33,732 nt of DNA from Desulfocapsa sp. (GCA_024763035.1 JANTGG010000018.1:1-33732); one strand, 5' to 3'; counted from the stretch's first letter, positions 16,418-26,811 are shown. The notes: generated from the sequence alone by a model not told the origin. Made by a program: numbers and translations.

Positions 16418-18406
16418 ATGTCAATCAAAGTTAAGCTCAATGGTATCGCTCTAATTTTTACCATAATCATCTCGGTTATGTTTTTTACAACCCTGTACAC
16501 AACCAGTAAACAGAAAAGTGATGGTCTGACAATAAACCTTGCCGGTCGCCAGCGGATGCTTACTCAGAAGATGACCAAAGAGCTGCATCAGTTTCTTGCT
16601 CTTACTGAGAAAAATGGATCCGTTGATGAAACTGCCGCAAAACAGGTCAGGTCGACAATGAAAGTCTTTTCCCTTACCCAGGATGCTCTTATCAATTCCG
16701 GTAAAGCACCCCTTTCTTTAAATCTCAGCGATACGGTTTATCGACAGTGTCCTGCTGCTGTGGAGCCTGTCCTGGGTCAGCTGCAGGTCGCAGAAAAAAT
16801 ATGGATTCCGTTTGCTGGGGCCATGGAAAGGATACTGCAGAGAAAGGGAACTGCTGCAGATATCGTATTGATAAACTCTAACAACACACAACTGTTAAAA
16901 GCAATCAACAGTGCCGTGGGAATGATGCAGGAACAGTCTGAAGCAAGGGTGAAGAGCTTGATTGTCCAACAGAATATCCTGCTGCTGGCGGGAATTTGTT
17001 TTTCAATAATCTCTTTTCTCGTTATTCGCTATATCACCGCATCCATTGCCGGGGTTATCCGCACAATGGCAAAACTTGAAGGTGGCGATATGACGGCTCG
17101 CTCAGGTATAGTCTGTAAAAAAGATGAAATCGGGCGGTTGTCACAGGCGGCAGATTCCCTTGCCGCTCAGTTTGAAATGAACCTTACCCAGATGCGTGCC
17201 TCTTCCTCCACAACGGATTCCTCTGCCAGGATATTGAATTCTCTCACCGGGGAGATGTCGTCATCATCAAAACAGATGGCAGGGCATGTTGCGTCAATTG
17301 AGTCCTCGACGGTTGAGATGAACCGGAATATGGAAGCCATTGCCGCCGCTTCCGAAGAGACAAGTATTAATGTCAGCCAGGTTGCCGCAGGGGCAGAGGA
17401 GATGAGCGCGACTATTTCTGAGATTGCTGCCAATTCCGATGAAGCCATTCGGGTCACCGAATCAGCTGTTTCCGAATCTGCAAGTGCCGAGGCAAGTGTT
17501 CGTCTGCTTGGTGATGCAGCCCGGGAGATCAGTAAAGTCACTGAGACCATCAACGAGATTGCAGAGCAGACAAACCTGCTGGCGCTCAATGCAACCATCG
17601 AAGCTGCCCGTGCCGGAGAGGCCGGCAAAGGTTTTGCCGTTGTTGCCAACGAGATCAAGGATCTTGCCAAACAGACAACAGAGGCAACGCAGGAGATTAA
17701 GGATCGTATCAATGGGGTGCAGTCGTCCAGTGAACAGACAATTGAAGTTATTAATTCGATCACTTCCACCATTAGCAAAACCAATGAAATTGTACTGGTA
17801 ATGGCAACTGCTGTACAGGAACAGGCCTCTGCCAGTCGGGAGATTTCAGATAATGTCAGTCAGGCATCCGTTGGTATTCAGGAAGTAAATGAAAATATTG
17901 CCCAGGCATCTGCAGCTAATTCTGAGAATTCAGCAGATATCACCGAGGTGAAAGGTGAGGTGGATGATGTGGCAGCTCATTTCTCGGATATCAATGAACT
18001 TGCCATTGAGATGCAGTCTAATGCCGATGCGTTGGCGAGGCTTGTGGGGCAGTTTATTGTTCCGCCGGAATCGTTCCCCATTGGTGATATAAAGGCGGCG
18101 CACTTTAACTGGAAGATGAAGCTGTCACTGGTGATTGCCGGATATGAAAAGATGAATGAGGACGATGTTCCCAACCATCATCAGTGTGCATTTGGAAAGT
18201 GGTACGACAATGCTCCTGCCGAAATCAGAAACAGCCTGGTGTTTAAGGAGCTCGGAGTCCATCATGAGGAAGTTCATAAGACTATAAAAGAGGCTGTGGC
18301 ACTGCAGAACAGAGATGATTCAGAAGCCGCTCAGGAAAAAATCAGGGAATTTGAAGAAGAACGTAAGAAACTCTTTGCAAACCTCGATGAACTGTATGTT
18401 GCCTAA
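16418..18406 (+). CDS. methyl-accepting chemotaxis protein with PilJ-type sensor and CZB domain
   Basis: 662 residues. Membrane segment 1 is at about 9-28. The periplasmic sensor starts with [17 protein letters not shown] (about 37-53), the PilJ/type IV pilus transducer N-terminal signature. Membrane segment 2 (about 187-207) is followed by a HAMP domain (about 208-262) and a long signalling coiled coil whose hairpin tip reads [21 protein letters not shown]. The C-terminal chemoreceptor zinc-binding (CZB) domain shows His562, Cys590 (in CAFGKW), and His616/His620, the expected metal ligands. CZB domains sense zinc or hypochlorous-type oxidants in other bacteria. There is no C-terminal CheR-tethering pentapeptide. 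A good ggggaacagg ribosome site precedes the ATG. It shares an upstream motif with the giant surface protein. Confidence 0.93.
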   Translation: MSIKVKLNGIALIFTIIISVMFFTTLYTTSKQKSDGLTINLAGRQRMLTQKMTKELHQFLALTEKNGSVDETAAKQVRSTMKVFSLTQDALINSGKAPLSLNLSDTVYRQCPAAVEPVLGQLQVAEKIWIPFAGAMERILQRKGTAADIVLINSNNTQLLKAINSAVGMMQEQSEARVKSLIVQQNILLLAGICFSIISFLVIRYITASIAGVIRTMAKLEGGDMTARSGIVCKKDEIGRLSQAADSLAAQFEMNLTQMRASSSTTDSSARILNSLTGEMSSSSKQMAGHVASIESSTVEMNRNMEAIAAASEETSINVSQVAAGAEEMSATISEIAANSDEAIRVTESAVSESASAEASVRLLGDAAREISKVTETINEIAEQTNLLALNATIEAARAGEAGKGFAVVANEIKDLAKQTTEATQEIKDRINGVQSSSEQTIEVINSITSTISKTNEIVLVMATAVQEQASASREISDNVSQASVGIQEVNENIAQASAANSENSADITEVKGEVDDVAAHFSDINELAIEMQSNADALARLVGQFIVPPESFPIGDIKAAHFNWKMKLSLVIAGYEKMNEDDVPNHHQCAFGKWYDNAPAEIRNSLVFKELGVHHEEVHKTIKEAVALQNRDDSEAAQEKIREFEEERKKLFANLDELYVA

Positions 18407-18572
18407 TCTTTAGGACTGTCCGTCAAACGTCAATAGTCTGTTGTGTCTCGCCCCTGTGAGTCATTGAAGGTGTTGCTGAGCCATCTGGGTTTCCATGTAA
18501 AGTTCCTGTTTCTTCATGCAATTTCTGCAAATCTGTTTTTTTGACTGATCCATGAGCCTACCTTGAAAAACA

Positions 18573-18609
18573 TTGACAATTTATCCTGAGATGAATATAC
18601 ATTGTATAT
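18573..18609 (+). promoter_or_regulatory. sigma-70-type promoter with overlapping operator palindrome
   Basis: TTGACA (18573-18578), 17-base spacer, TATACA (18596-18601). The -10 region overlaps a perfect inverted repeat, atatac-att-gtatat (18595-18609). It sits 27 bases before the toxin start, so it is a likely site for autorepression by the ribbon-helix-helix antitoxin. The preceding 18407-18572 stretch shows no gene. Confidence 0.6.
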
Positions 18610-18635
18610 GAAAATGCTCGATTTGGGATTGATTT

Positions 18636-18893
18636 ATGATAATTTGGGATGACAATAAAAATCAAAAATTACAGAATGAGAGGAAAATATCATTTGATGA
18701 AATAGCCGAAATAATACTGAGAAAAGACTACCTCGACATAATTGAAAATCCATCAAGACCATCTCAGCAATTATTTGTAATTGAGCTAAAGGATTATATT
18801 TATTCAGTACCATTTGTAATCGATTCAGAATCAACTATTATCCTTAAAACTGCATTCCCTAGCAGAAAACTTAATAAAAAATATAAGGGGTAG
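18636..18893 (+). CDS. BrnT-like toxin of a toxin-antitoxin pair
   Basis: 85 residues, resembling the BrnT-like small RelE-fold toxins: an opening IIWDDNKNQKLQNERKISFDEIAEII (a divergent form of the WDxxKxxxNxxKHxxxFxEA start), a central strand region QLFVIELKDYIYSVPFVID, and a closing ILKTAFPSRKLNKKYK that resembles the family's basic C-terminal tail. Expected to be a ribonuclease, but catalytic residues are not certain. It is followed 4 bases later by a CopG-type antitoxin, toxin first as in brnTA. Codon use is much more AT-rich than in the neighbours, suggesting acquisition by transfer. Could instead belong to another small-toxin family with the same order. Confidence 0.7.
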   Translation: MIIWDDNKNQKLQNERKISFDEIAEIILRKDYLDIIENPSRPSQQLFVIELKDYIYSVPFVIDSESTIILKTAFPSRKLNKKYKG

Positions 18894-18897
18894 CGTT

Positions 18898-19194
18898 ATG
18901 GATCCGAAATTAAATAAAATTGAAAAAGAAATAGAAGATAACATCTCCTCATATAGAAAAGTAGATACAAGCAAAAAGAAGCTTATTGAAACAATTATAG
19001 ATAAAGCTAACGAGAAAAAAAGTATAAGTTTGCGTTTAAAAAATAACGACTTAGAACAACTCAAAATAAGAGCTGACACGGAAGGGCTGCCTTATCAAAC
19101 TTTACTGTCTAGTATTGTTCATAAATTTGTTTCTGATCAATTGGTTGATAAAAGAAGCATACTGAAAAGTATCGAGATATTAAAAGCATCCTGA
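18898..19194 (+). CDS. CopG/ribbon-helix-helix antitoxin
   Basis: 98 residues. The C-terminal half, KKSISLRLKNNDLEQLKIRA followed by DTEGLPYQTLLSSIVHKFV (about 40-79), is the typical CopG-family antitoxin ribbon-helix-helix, with GLPYQTL as a recognisable signature. The N-terminal 38 residues are Lys/Glu-rich and probably flexible, wrapping the toxin. It starts 4 bases after the toxin stop, in the same AT-rich island, and probably represses the promoter/operator at 18573-18609. Confidence 0.78.
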   Translation: MDPKLNKIEKEIEDNISSYRKVDTSKKKLIETIIDKANEKKSISLRLKNNDLEQLKIRADTEGLPYQTLLSSIVHKFVSDQLVDKRSILKSIEILKAS

Positions 19195-19269
19195 TCGATG
19201 GTTTCAACTTTCCAGTTGCTCCCGGACAGCCTCCCCGATGTTGGATAGCGTTTCGGGACTTCTGCATTG

Positions 19270-19983
19270 TTACTGTTCGATAATCTCGGTGCCTTCGGGC
19301 GGTACAAAGGTGAAGAGTCGCTTTATCAGGACGGGATCGTGCGGAGAGAGTTTGTTAACCTTCAGGTGACTGAGGTTCAGTACTGTGAGGGTGTCGAAAT
19401 GGTCAAGGATTTCAATACGCTGAATCAGTGAGTCCTCCGTGACCCAGATGTGGATGGCGGCGACCTGAGACTGCATCTGCTTCGGGGTCAGTTTAATAAT
19501 GATCGTTTTGCTTTCCTGTCGGTTTGTACTGAAATGCTCATCTGCTGCAGAGACCGTAAAATTCTCCTGCAGGCTGCCTCTACCGGTAAAGAATGAATAG
19601 GTGAGATCTCTTTTCAGCACCTCGGCATCGGTAACGATCATCTGTGCCAGTGTTTCAAAGTACATGGAAAAGGTTTTTCCGTCACTGACCAGAACCTGCC
19701 TGTCGGGTGAACTATAGTTCCAGCGCATCATTCCCGGTGTATTGTTCGCTGTATCCCTCACAAAAAATGCCTGCCCCATTCCACTTTTCGGTCGTCCTGC
19801 AAGCTGTCCTCTGGTGTCCTGTGTGAAATCAAACTGCAGGGAATGTATCTCATCGTATCGTTGCTGCAGTCGTGCGGCGGTTTCCTCGGGTGTTTCGTCT
19901 GCCAGGGAGAAAACGGGGATGAGGAGAAGGAGGAAAATGAGAACTGTCTGAATACTATATGGGGTTTGAAAAAGTCTGTTCAT
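19270..19983 (-). CDS. lolA: outer-membrane lipoprotein carrier protein LolA
   Basis: 237 residues. A signal peptide (about 1-28, ending SLA) is followed by the LolA fold: TAARLQQRYDEIHSLQFDFTQ at the mature N-terminus, MRWNYSSPDRQVLVSDGKTF, and the C-terminal FTFVPPEGTEII, the usual family ending. It carries lipoproteins such as Pal across the periplasm from LolCDE to the outer membrane. Its start overlaps the murI stop by 4 bases (ATGA), so translation is coupled. Confidence 0.9.
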   Translation of the reverse strand: MNRLFQTPYSIQTVLIFLLLLIPVFSLADETPEETAARLQQRYDEIHSLQFDFTQDTRGQLAGRPKSGMGQAFFVRDTANNTPGMMRWNYSSPDRQVLVSDGKTFSMYFETLAQMIVTDAEVLKRDLTYSFFTGRGSLQENFTVSAADEHFSTNRQESKTIIIKLTPKQMQSQVAAIHIWVTEDSLIQRIEILDHFDTLTVLNLSHLKVNKLSPHDPVLIKRLFTFVPPEGTEIIEQ

Positions 19984-20759
19984 GCCGGTATAAGCTCCAT
20001 TGGCCGGGAAAATATGCGTTGTGCCACGGTGACTGCGGTTTCGGTGCAGTCGGAAACGTAATAGCGGCGGCTTGCCTGCTGTGCTTTATTGTGGACGATA
20101 TCAGGATTCTGTTCCAGAAAGGACTGCACATACCGGGCAGTCTCAACCGAGGAGTCGATCAGTGTAACCCGTTTGCCGATTCGTGGTTGAATAAGATCTG
20201 TCAGCAGGGGATAATGGGTGCAGCCGAGAACAAGGGTGTCTATCTGCTGGTTTTTAAGGCTACTCAGATAGCGGCGCAGGATCATCTTTGTTTCCCGTTT
20301 GTTCAGCCAGTTCTCTTCAACCAGTGGTACGAGCAGTGGACAGGCACGGGAGTAGATTTTAAAATCCGGCTGCAGGGCTGAAATCGTTTTTTCATACACC
20401 CGGCTTTTTACCGTGGCTTTTGTGCCGATAACACCGATACGTCCATTTCTGCTGCAGGCTGCGGCACGATTTGCTGCGGGGGTGATAACCTCAATAATCG
20501 GAATGTCAAAATGCTGCCGAAGGGTTTGGGTGGCAACAGAAGACGCCGAGTTACAGGCTATAATGATGATCTCCGCACCCCTGTTGAGCAGGAATTCTGT
20601 GTTGCGGATGGAATAGCGGGTGATGGTCTCGGGGCTTTTGGGACCATATGGTGTGCGGGCAATATCTCCATAGTAGACGATGGAGTGCGCGGGCAGAAGT
20701 TGTTCCACTGCCCGTGCCACTGTCATCCCACCGATACCGGAGTCGAAAATACCAATCAT
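19980..20759 (-). CDS. murI: glutamate racemase
   Basis: 259 residues, usual length. Interconverts L- and D-glutamate for peptidoglycan synthesis. The N-terminus IGIFDSGIGGMTVARA, the first catalytic cysteine in IACNSASS (Cys69) and the second in LGCTHYPLL (Cys180) are in place, as is YYGDIARTPYG. Cytoplasmic, cofactor-independent. It lies 18 bases after the MucR-like gene and overlaps lolA by 4 bases, so the three are probably one transcription unit. Confidence 0.94.
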   Translation of the reverse strand: MIGIFDSGIGGMTVARAVEQLLPAHSIVYYGDIARTPYGPKSPETITRYSIRNTEFLLNRGAEIIIIACNSASSVATQTLRQHFDIPIIEVITPAANRAAACSRNGRIGVIGTKATVKSRVYEKTISALQPDFKIYSRACPLLVPLVEENWLNKRETKMILRRYLSSLKNQQIDTLVLGCTHYPLLTDLIQPRIGKRVTLIDSSVETARYVQSFLEQNPDIVHNKAQQASRRYYVSDCTETAVTVAQRIFSRPMELIPA

Positions 20760-20777
20760 GGGAAGATGTCTGACGGC

Positions 20778-21239
20778 TTATTTCTTTGCGGCTGTTTTCT
20801 TTTTACGCGCGTTTGCCCGTTTTTTAGCAGCGATTGATTTTTTTAATGCATCAGGAATACCGCGTTTTTTTCCATCAGCTTTTCTCTTTTCTGTAATTGA
20901 TTTTGCACAGAGCGGCTGACGGAGGGAAAAACCATATTTTATTCTGTAATCCCGACCAGTCATTCCATGTGATTTGAGATGTTTATGTGAGAGTGAACGA
21001 AATTCTTCACCACATTCCAAACAAATGATTTTGTTTTTTAATATGGATTTTTCAGGCGCAACCTTAGAAGCTTTTGTTTCAAGCATATCTTCATTTGATC
21101 CGGCTTCAATCTGCTGTAATTTCTGCAGGGTGATAAATGTTTCTTTTAGAGCCGTCTGCATATCTTCAACACTCATGCTGTTTGCGCTTCCCTGGGCCTG
21201 TGCAATTTCAACTGCCATCTCAACTAATGATTTTGTCAT
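20778..21239 (-). CDS. MucR/Ros family transcriptional regulator
   Basis: 153 residues. The Ros/MucR core spans about 63-130: a prokaryotic zinc finger with Cys73, Cys76, His87 and His91 (CLECGEEF...HKHLKSHGMT), then YRIKYGFSLRQPLCA, which is typical of the family. The final 37 residues (117-153) are almost all Lys, Arg and Ala, like a histone H1 tail, which is more extreme than in alphaproteobacterial MucR. It binds DNA; targets are unknown. It is the first gene of the murI-lolA unit. Confidence 0.87.
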   Translation of the reverse strand: MTKSLVEMAVEIAQAQGSANSMSVEDMQTALKETFITLQKLQQIEAGSNEDMLETKASKVAPEKSILKNKIICLECGEEFRSLSHKHLKSHGMTGRDYRIKYGFSLRQPLCAKSITEKRKADGKKRGIPDALKKSIAAKKRANARKKKTAAKK

Positions 21240-21300
21240 TGTCTTTTCCGTATGATTTTTTTGTTATTGGACATAATACATTGCTTCAATTGTGTGCGTG

Positions 21301-21328
21301 ATACTATATCTCAGATTGTAAAAGTCAA
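21301..21328 (-). promoter_or_regulatory. candidate promoter for the MucR-like gene
   Basis: On the minus strand, TTGACT (21328-21323) and TAGTAT (21306-21301) are separated by 16 bases, about 62 bases before the MucR-like start. The remainder of the 21240-21537 gap, which separates this gene from the divergent fmdB-like gene, shows nothing else clear. Confidence 0.4.
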
Positions 21329-21537
21329 GTGATATGATGTCATGCTTTCATTAAAAAGAGTAAACAAGAAAAAATATCTGTTATCCCCTGAATTTGTCCG
21401 GGAGTTGACAGGTGGCGGCAGGAGCATTAAATTAGCCCCCAGAAATTCCGGTCGCCGTGTCTTGTGGAACGGTTTGATACTGATTTTTTTTAATAATATC
21501 AAGTTTTTTCATTTGTATAGAGCAATGGAGTGATGAA

Positions 21538-21813
21538 ATGCCAGTTTATGAATACGAATGTCCAGTATGTCAAAAAGTACATGAAGTGCAGCAGCGGATG
21601 GCGGATGATCCTTTAACGGAATGTCCGGAATGCGGTGGTCCTGTAAAGAAGATCATGTCCAGAAGTTCTTTTCAGTTAAAAGGCGGCGGCTGGTATGCCG
21701 ACGGCTACGCTTCCACCGGCACGAGTGCGAAAAAAGAACCGGCTCCCGCTGCACCCGCCTGCAAGAAGGCGGAGGGGAAATGTGCAAAATGTCCTGCGGC
21801 GGCAGCAGGTTGA
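21538..21813 (+). CDS. FmdB family zinc-ribbon protein
   Basis: 91 residues. The N-terminal CxxC...CxxC zinc ribbon has Cys8, Cys11, Cys29 and Cys32 in MPVYEYECPVC and CPECGGPVKK, followed by the family's RSSFQLKGGGWY. The C-terminal tail is Ala/Pro/Lys-rich with three more Cys (CKKAEGKCAKC). FmdB-type proteins are putative regulators with no settled function. A ggag site lies 7 bases before the ATG. The stop is 5 bases before the hisD start. Confidence 0.85.
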   Translation: MPVYEYECPVCQKVHEVQQRMADDPLTECPECGGPVKKIMSRSSFQLKGGGWYADGYASTGTSAKKEPAPAAPACKKAEGKCAKCPAAAAG

Positions 21814-21818
21814 GTTCT

Positions 21819-23123
21819 ATGCTGATAACACCTTTTAGCACCACAAGCCCTGAAGGCCTAAATTGTCTGCAGGGACTGTTGTCCCGGTTTCAGCCTGCAG
21901 AGAACGGCTGCCGTGATATCGTGACAGATATTATCGCTCAGGTGAGGGACAGAGGGGATGAGGCTGTTCTTGAATACGGCAGAAAATTTGATTCTCCTGA
22001 TCTGAAACGAACAGAACTGCAGGTCTCAACGGCCGAGCTGCTTGAGGCGTATGAACTGGTCGATAATGATTTTTTAGAGACCCTTGCCAAGGCTATTGAG
22101 CGTGTTCAGGATTTCCATGAAAGGGAAATGGAAGATTCCTGGATGCAGACCCGGGAAAACGGCACGATTGTAGGTCGTATGGTGCGTCCTGTGGATGCTG
22201 CCGGACTGTATGTTCCTGGCGGTCAGGGCGGTTCAACGCCTCTTGTTTCCTCAGTTCTGATGAACGGGATTCCTGCAGGTATTGCAGGCGTTGTCCGGCG
22301 GGTGATGCTGACTCCTCCTGACAAAAACGGCAAGGTGAGTCCGCATCTGCTGGTTGCTGCCCAGGAAATCGGTATTGTTGATATCTTTAAAGCCGGTTCT
22401 GCCTGGGGGATTGCAGCCCTTGCCCATGGTACGGAACAGATTCCCGCGGTTGATGTGATAGTGGGACCCGGCAATCAGTTTGTTACCGAGGCAAAATCCC
22501 AGGTATCCGGAATGGTTCGCATCGATATGGTGGCAGGACCTTCTGAGGTATTGATTGTGGCAGATTCCAGTGCAAAAGCCTCCCATGCCGCAGCAGATAT
22601 GCTTGCCCAGGCGGAACATGATCCCATGGCACTTGCAGTGCTGGTGGCAACAGAAAAGCAGTTTGCAGATGATGTGTTAATCGAACTGGAACGTCAGTTG
22701 CAGACACTCAACCGGTCTGATATTGCCGAAAAGGCACTTCGGGACAGAGGGGTAATCCTGCTTGCTGCAGATCTCGAAGAAGCGGTCGCTATTGCAAATG
22801 ATATCGCCATAGAACATCTGGAGTTGATGGTGAATACCCCCTGGGAGCTCTTGCCTCAGATCCGGCATGCAGGAGCTATCTTTCTTGGACATCACACGCC
22901 TGAAGCTGCAGGAGACTATCTTGCAGGACCCAACCACGTTCTGCCCACAATGGGGACGGCAAAGTTTTCTTCTGCCCTTGGGGTTGAGACCTTTTTAAAG
23001 AAGAGTTCCATCATCAGCTATTCGGAACAGGCATTAAAGGAAGATGCGGATCATATCCGGCTGCTGGCAAATCTTGAAGGACTTACCGCTCACGCCGCTT
23101 CAGTCACAGAGCGGTTGAAATAA
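21819..23123 (+). CDS. hisD: histidinol dehydrogenase
   Basis: 434 residues from the ATG at 21819; a longer in-frame reading from 21621 would overlap the zinc-ribbon gene and adds unlike sequence. Catalyses the last two oxidations of histidine synthesis (histidinol to histidine, NAD+ and zinc dependent). VRPVDAAGLYVPGG, IVGPGNQFVTEAK, DMVAGPSEVLIVAD, DMLAQAEHDPMALAVL and GPNHVLPTMGTAKF are family signatures and carry the zinc-site Gln, His and Asp residues. No other his genes are near. It is followed 3 bases later by rsmG. Confidence 0.95.
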   Translation: MLITPFSTTSPEGLNCLQGLLSRFQPAENGCRDIVTDIIAQVRDRGDEAVLEYGRKFDSPDLKRTELQVSTAELLEAYELVDNDFLETLAKAIERVQDFHEREMEDSWMQTRENGTIVGRMVRPVDAAGLYVPGGQGGSTPLVSSVLMNGIPAGIAGVVRRVMLTPPDKNGKVSPHLLVAAQEIGIVDIFKAGSAWGIAALAHGTEQIPAVDVIVGPGNQFVTEAKSQVSGMVRIDMVAGPSEVLIVADSSAKASHAAADMLAQAEHDPMALAVLVATEKQFADDVLIELERQLQTLNRSDIAEKALRDRGVILLAADLEEAVAIANDIAIEHLELMVNTPWELLPQIRHAGAIFLGHHTPEAAGDYLAGPNHVLPTMGTAKFSSALGVETFLKKSSIISYSEQALKEDADHIRLLANLEGLTAHAASVTERLK

Positions 23124-23126
23124 GCA

Positions 23127-23810
23127 GTGACTGCCGCAGGACAGAACACTGATTTTGTTGCCGGGCTGCATGCGGGGTGTAAGTCCATGGGACTGCCTGA
23201 ATTATCTGCTTTAGCCGAAGGAAATCTTCTGACCTATTTCAGCGAGTTGAAAAAGTGGAACCGGAAGATGAACCTTATTGCCAGAAAGGCAAGTGAGCTT
23301 GAGATCCTTGAAAAACATTTTCTGGATTCGCTGAGCCTGATACCTTTTCTGGAAAAAGAGGGCACACATCTGCTCGATATCGGAACGGGCGCCGGATTTC
23401 CGGGACTGGTCTGCAAGGCAGCGTTGCCGCAGCTGAAGCTGACACTGGTTGAACCGCGTCTGAAACGTGTTTCTTTTCTGCGCCATATTGTCCGGACACT
23501 GCAGTGCACAGACGTTTCCGTCCTCGACTGTCGTGCAGAAGATGAAGAGATCCTTCCCACCGAAGGCGGGTTCACACATGTGAGCAGTCGGGCGGTGAGT
23601 GATATGAGACAGTTTCTTGATATGAGCAGACGCTTTATGGTGCCCGGGGTACAGGTAATCTGCATGAAGGGGCCGAAGTGGAATGAGGAACTGCAGGACT
23701 GGCAGCAGAAAACGCAGGATAAGGCGATTCGGCTTTTGCGGCATGAAGAGTATAATCTGCCCCATTCAGCCGGCACCCGCCACCTGCTTTTTTTTGAACA
23801 CACAGTGTAA
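23127..23810 (+). CDS. rsmG: 16S rRNA (guanine-N7)-methyltransferase
   Basis: 227 residues from a GTG start 3 bases after hisD; an internal ATG at 23187 preceded by ggggt would give 207 residues, the E. coli length, and is a serious alternative. The SAM-binding motif HLLDIGTGAGFPGLVCK and the upstream WNRKMNLIARKAS and EKHFLDSL stretches identify GidB/RsmG, which methylates G527 of 16S rRNA (E. coli numbering). In many genomes rsmG sits with mnmG or parAB; here it is between hisD and leuB. Confidence 0.9.
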   Translation: MTAAGQNTDFVAGLHAGCKSMGLPELSALAEGNLLTYFSELKKWNRKMNLIARKASELEILEKHFLDSLSLIPFLEKEGTHLLDIGTGAGFPGLVCKAALPQLKLTLVEPRLKRVSFLRHIVRTLQCTDVSVLDCRAEDEEILPTEGGFTHVSSRAVSDMRQFLDMSRRFMVPGVQVICMKGPKWNEELQDWQQKTQDKAIRLLRHEEYNLPHSAGTRHLLFFEHTV

Positions 23811-24961
<1,151 letters not shown>

Positions 24962-24962
<1 letters not shown>

Positions 24963-25879
24963 TGATTGCTTCGGATTACATAGTAGTTGCCAACGAGGCA
25001 GCTACGGATCTTGGTATAAATGTTGCGAATTATCTTGAACTGGAATTTACCGGGATGGTTCGCAAGCATTTTGCCGATGGGGAAACCTATCATGCGTTTC
25101 CCGGAGATATCTCCGGGAAGACCCTGATTATTATAGCCAGTACCCATTCTGAAAGTTCCCATCAGGAGCTGATGGATATTATCCAGGGCGGGCGATATTA
25201 CAATGCTGCTTCTGTGAATGTGGTGATTCCCTACCTTGGCTATTCCACCATGGAGCGTGCCAAGCGGGGCAGTTTTGAAATCCCTAAAGGGGTAACACGA
25301 ACTCGGCAGATATTTCGTGCCCGCCCTGATTTCGTGGCGTTTGTTGATCTCCATTCCGAGGCTGTGCTTCATGCCCATGGCGGGGAAATATCCACCAAAC
25401 ATATCTGGACAGGTGAGCTGGTGGTGGAACATCTGCTGAAGATGGATCTGGATAATTTTGTCCTTGTTTCACCGGATTATGGATTTTCCAAACAGGTGGC
25501 AAAACTTGCTAGTCTGCTGGATTGCCCCCACACTGCCGCTGATAAAGACCGATACGATACGGATAAAACCATAGTGGGGCAGATCTCTTCTGTTGTGAAG
25601 GGAAAGACCGCCGTTATCTGTGACGATATGATTCGTACAGGCGGTTCCATTATCCAGACAGCCCAACGCTGCCGGGAGGCGGGGGCATCCGACGTGGCAG
25701 TGCTTGCCACTCATCTGGTTATGGCAGGGGATGCCCGCAGACGCTTCCAGGAAAATAATATTTTAAAGGTGATCGGTTCCGATACCTATCCCGGCAGAGT
25801 AAGCGATGACCTCCTTGAAGTCTATTCTGTTGCTCCTCTGCTCGCCCGGGTACTGCAGTCCTATCTGAAGATTTCCTGA
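24962..25879 (+). CDS. divergent ribose-phosphate pyrophosphokinase
   Basis: 305 residues with the PRPP synthetase layout: an N-terminal domain with FADGETYHAF, PYLGYSTMERAKRG and DLHSE, and a C-terminal domain with LVSPDYGFSKQVAKLA, ADKDRYDTDK, the PRPP-binding loop VICDDMIRTGGSI, and SDTYP. Compared with standard Prs the flexible loop departs strongly (GSFEIPKGVTRTRQIF in place of the usual ARVPITAKLVADL-type loop), DLHADQIQGFF is DLHSEAVLHAHGG, and DKRR is DKDR. It could be a divergent or archaeal-like Prs, or a paralogue with another role. It overlaps leuB by one base. Confidence 0.78.
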
Positions 25880-26585
25880 GTCAAAACCAGACCGTGCGTT
25901 ACGCAGGGTTGGGCTGAGGAATTTCACCATCTGCTGCATTGCTGATTTGCCATCTATCTATGACCATCCCTCTTCGCCGTGTTCAGGCTGCCTGCCCCTT
26001 TTTAACCTAACATATGATTGGAGGTGGTGATGGTCTGATAGAGTTAAGAAAAACTATCGCTGTACCTGGAGAAGGGCTTAGTTCAGTTGTCATGACTGGA
26101 CGCATTTGGGAAGGGTATTGGTACACTCAGTAAAATCAGTTTAACACTCGAGAAAGTAAGCGTCATAGGCGTAAAGAACAGAAATATTATTTTGAAATCC
26201 TGGGAGTAAAGTCGATAATCATTAATCTCAAATCGAATTGCCGAGAGATATGGGCTACGATGAAGATCCGGATGAAACAATTTTTTTTGAGCAGATGAAC
26301 CCCTGTGATTTATTGTGCACCGAGAACCATCCTTTTGCGACGGTCGAACGTTTTGGACACTGCTATTACTGCAGGGGGCAGGAAAAGAAAGCTGGTATTC
26401 ATTCATCAAAAATGAAATGGATGTTTTACAAAAGGTAAGGATTTGTATCTGCTTGATACTCCGGAGGATCAGTGCTGGAGACCAATATTATTATGTATCG
26501 AAAATTGATTTCACCTACTGAGCAGGGAAGAGGGGGGGCTCTTCCGAGCCTGACTGAATTCAGAAAAACTATTGCCCTGTCCCCC
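25880..26585. other. gene-poor accessory gap with decayed sequence
   Basis: About 700 bases without a credible intact gene. It contains the vapC relic described separately. Between 26238 and 26521 two overlapping frames, one ending MKWMFYKR and another reading KGKDLYLLDTPEDQCW to a stop at 26503-26505, look like one frameshifted old gene, but I do not recognise it. Confidence 0.4.
26047..26208 (-). pseudogene. relic of a second vapC locus with internal deletions
   Basis: Three short segments match the intact vapC/phd locus in the same order and orientation: 26047-26066 matches 26562-26581 (downstream flank), 26145-26174 matches 26901-26931 (vapC bases encoding YAYDAYFLEC), and 26184-26208 matches 27318-27342 (upstream flank). 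On the minus strand the reading AYDAYFLEC is kept, then a stop follows. The antitoxin gene and most of vapC are missing. It is best read as an older copy shortened by deletions. Confidence 0.55.
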
Positions 26586-26810
26586 TTAACGTTCTCTTCC
26601 TTTTCTGATAATATTCACTAGTTCCTGTGTCGATATGTCAGCATCAATGGATGGGACGTCTAGTGGTGATGTAAGTTTTTGGTCAGGTTCAGGGGTAAGA
26701 GCAAAAGTCTGACCATCTTTCCTCTTGATGAGCACTTTACCACTGTTCAGAGCTTGGCGAAGTACAGAAGCAAGGTTTTGTCTGGTCTCAGAGTAGGTAT
26801 ACACCTGCAT
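26586..26810 (-). CDS. Phd/YefM-type antitoxin
   Basis: 74 residues. MQVYTYSETRQNLASVLRQA followed by SGKVLIKRKDGQTFALTPE is the Phd/YefM N-terminal DNA-binding fold; the C-terminal part (about 50-74) is acidic then helical and should cover the toxin. The ATG is one base after the vapC stop (taa c ATG), so the order is toxin first, antitoxin second, less common for VapBC. Expected to neutralise the adjacent PIN toxin and repress the operon. Confidence 0.8.
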   Translation of the reverse strand: MQVYTYSETRQNLASVLRQALNSGKVLIKRKDGQTFALTPEPDQKLTSPLDVPSIDADISTQELVNIIRKGRER

Positions 26811-26811
26811 G

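Noticed and set aside
21342-21533. 63-residue frame between mucR-like and fmdB-like genes
   Set aside because: No ribosome site or recognisable similarity; the region is better explained as divergent promoters.
21621-21818. Longer hisD reading frame starting inside the zinc-ribbon gene
   Set aside because: The extra 66 residues are the zinc-ribbon gene read in another frame; HisD similarity starts after 21819.
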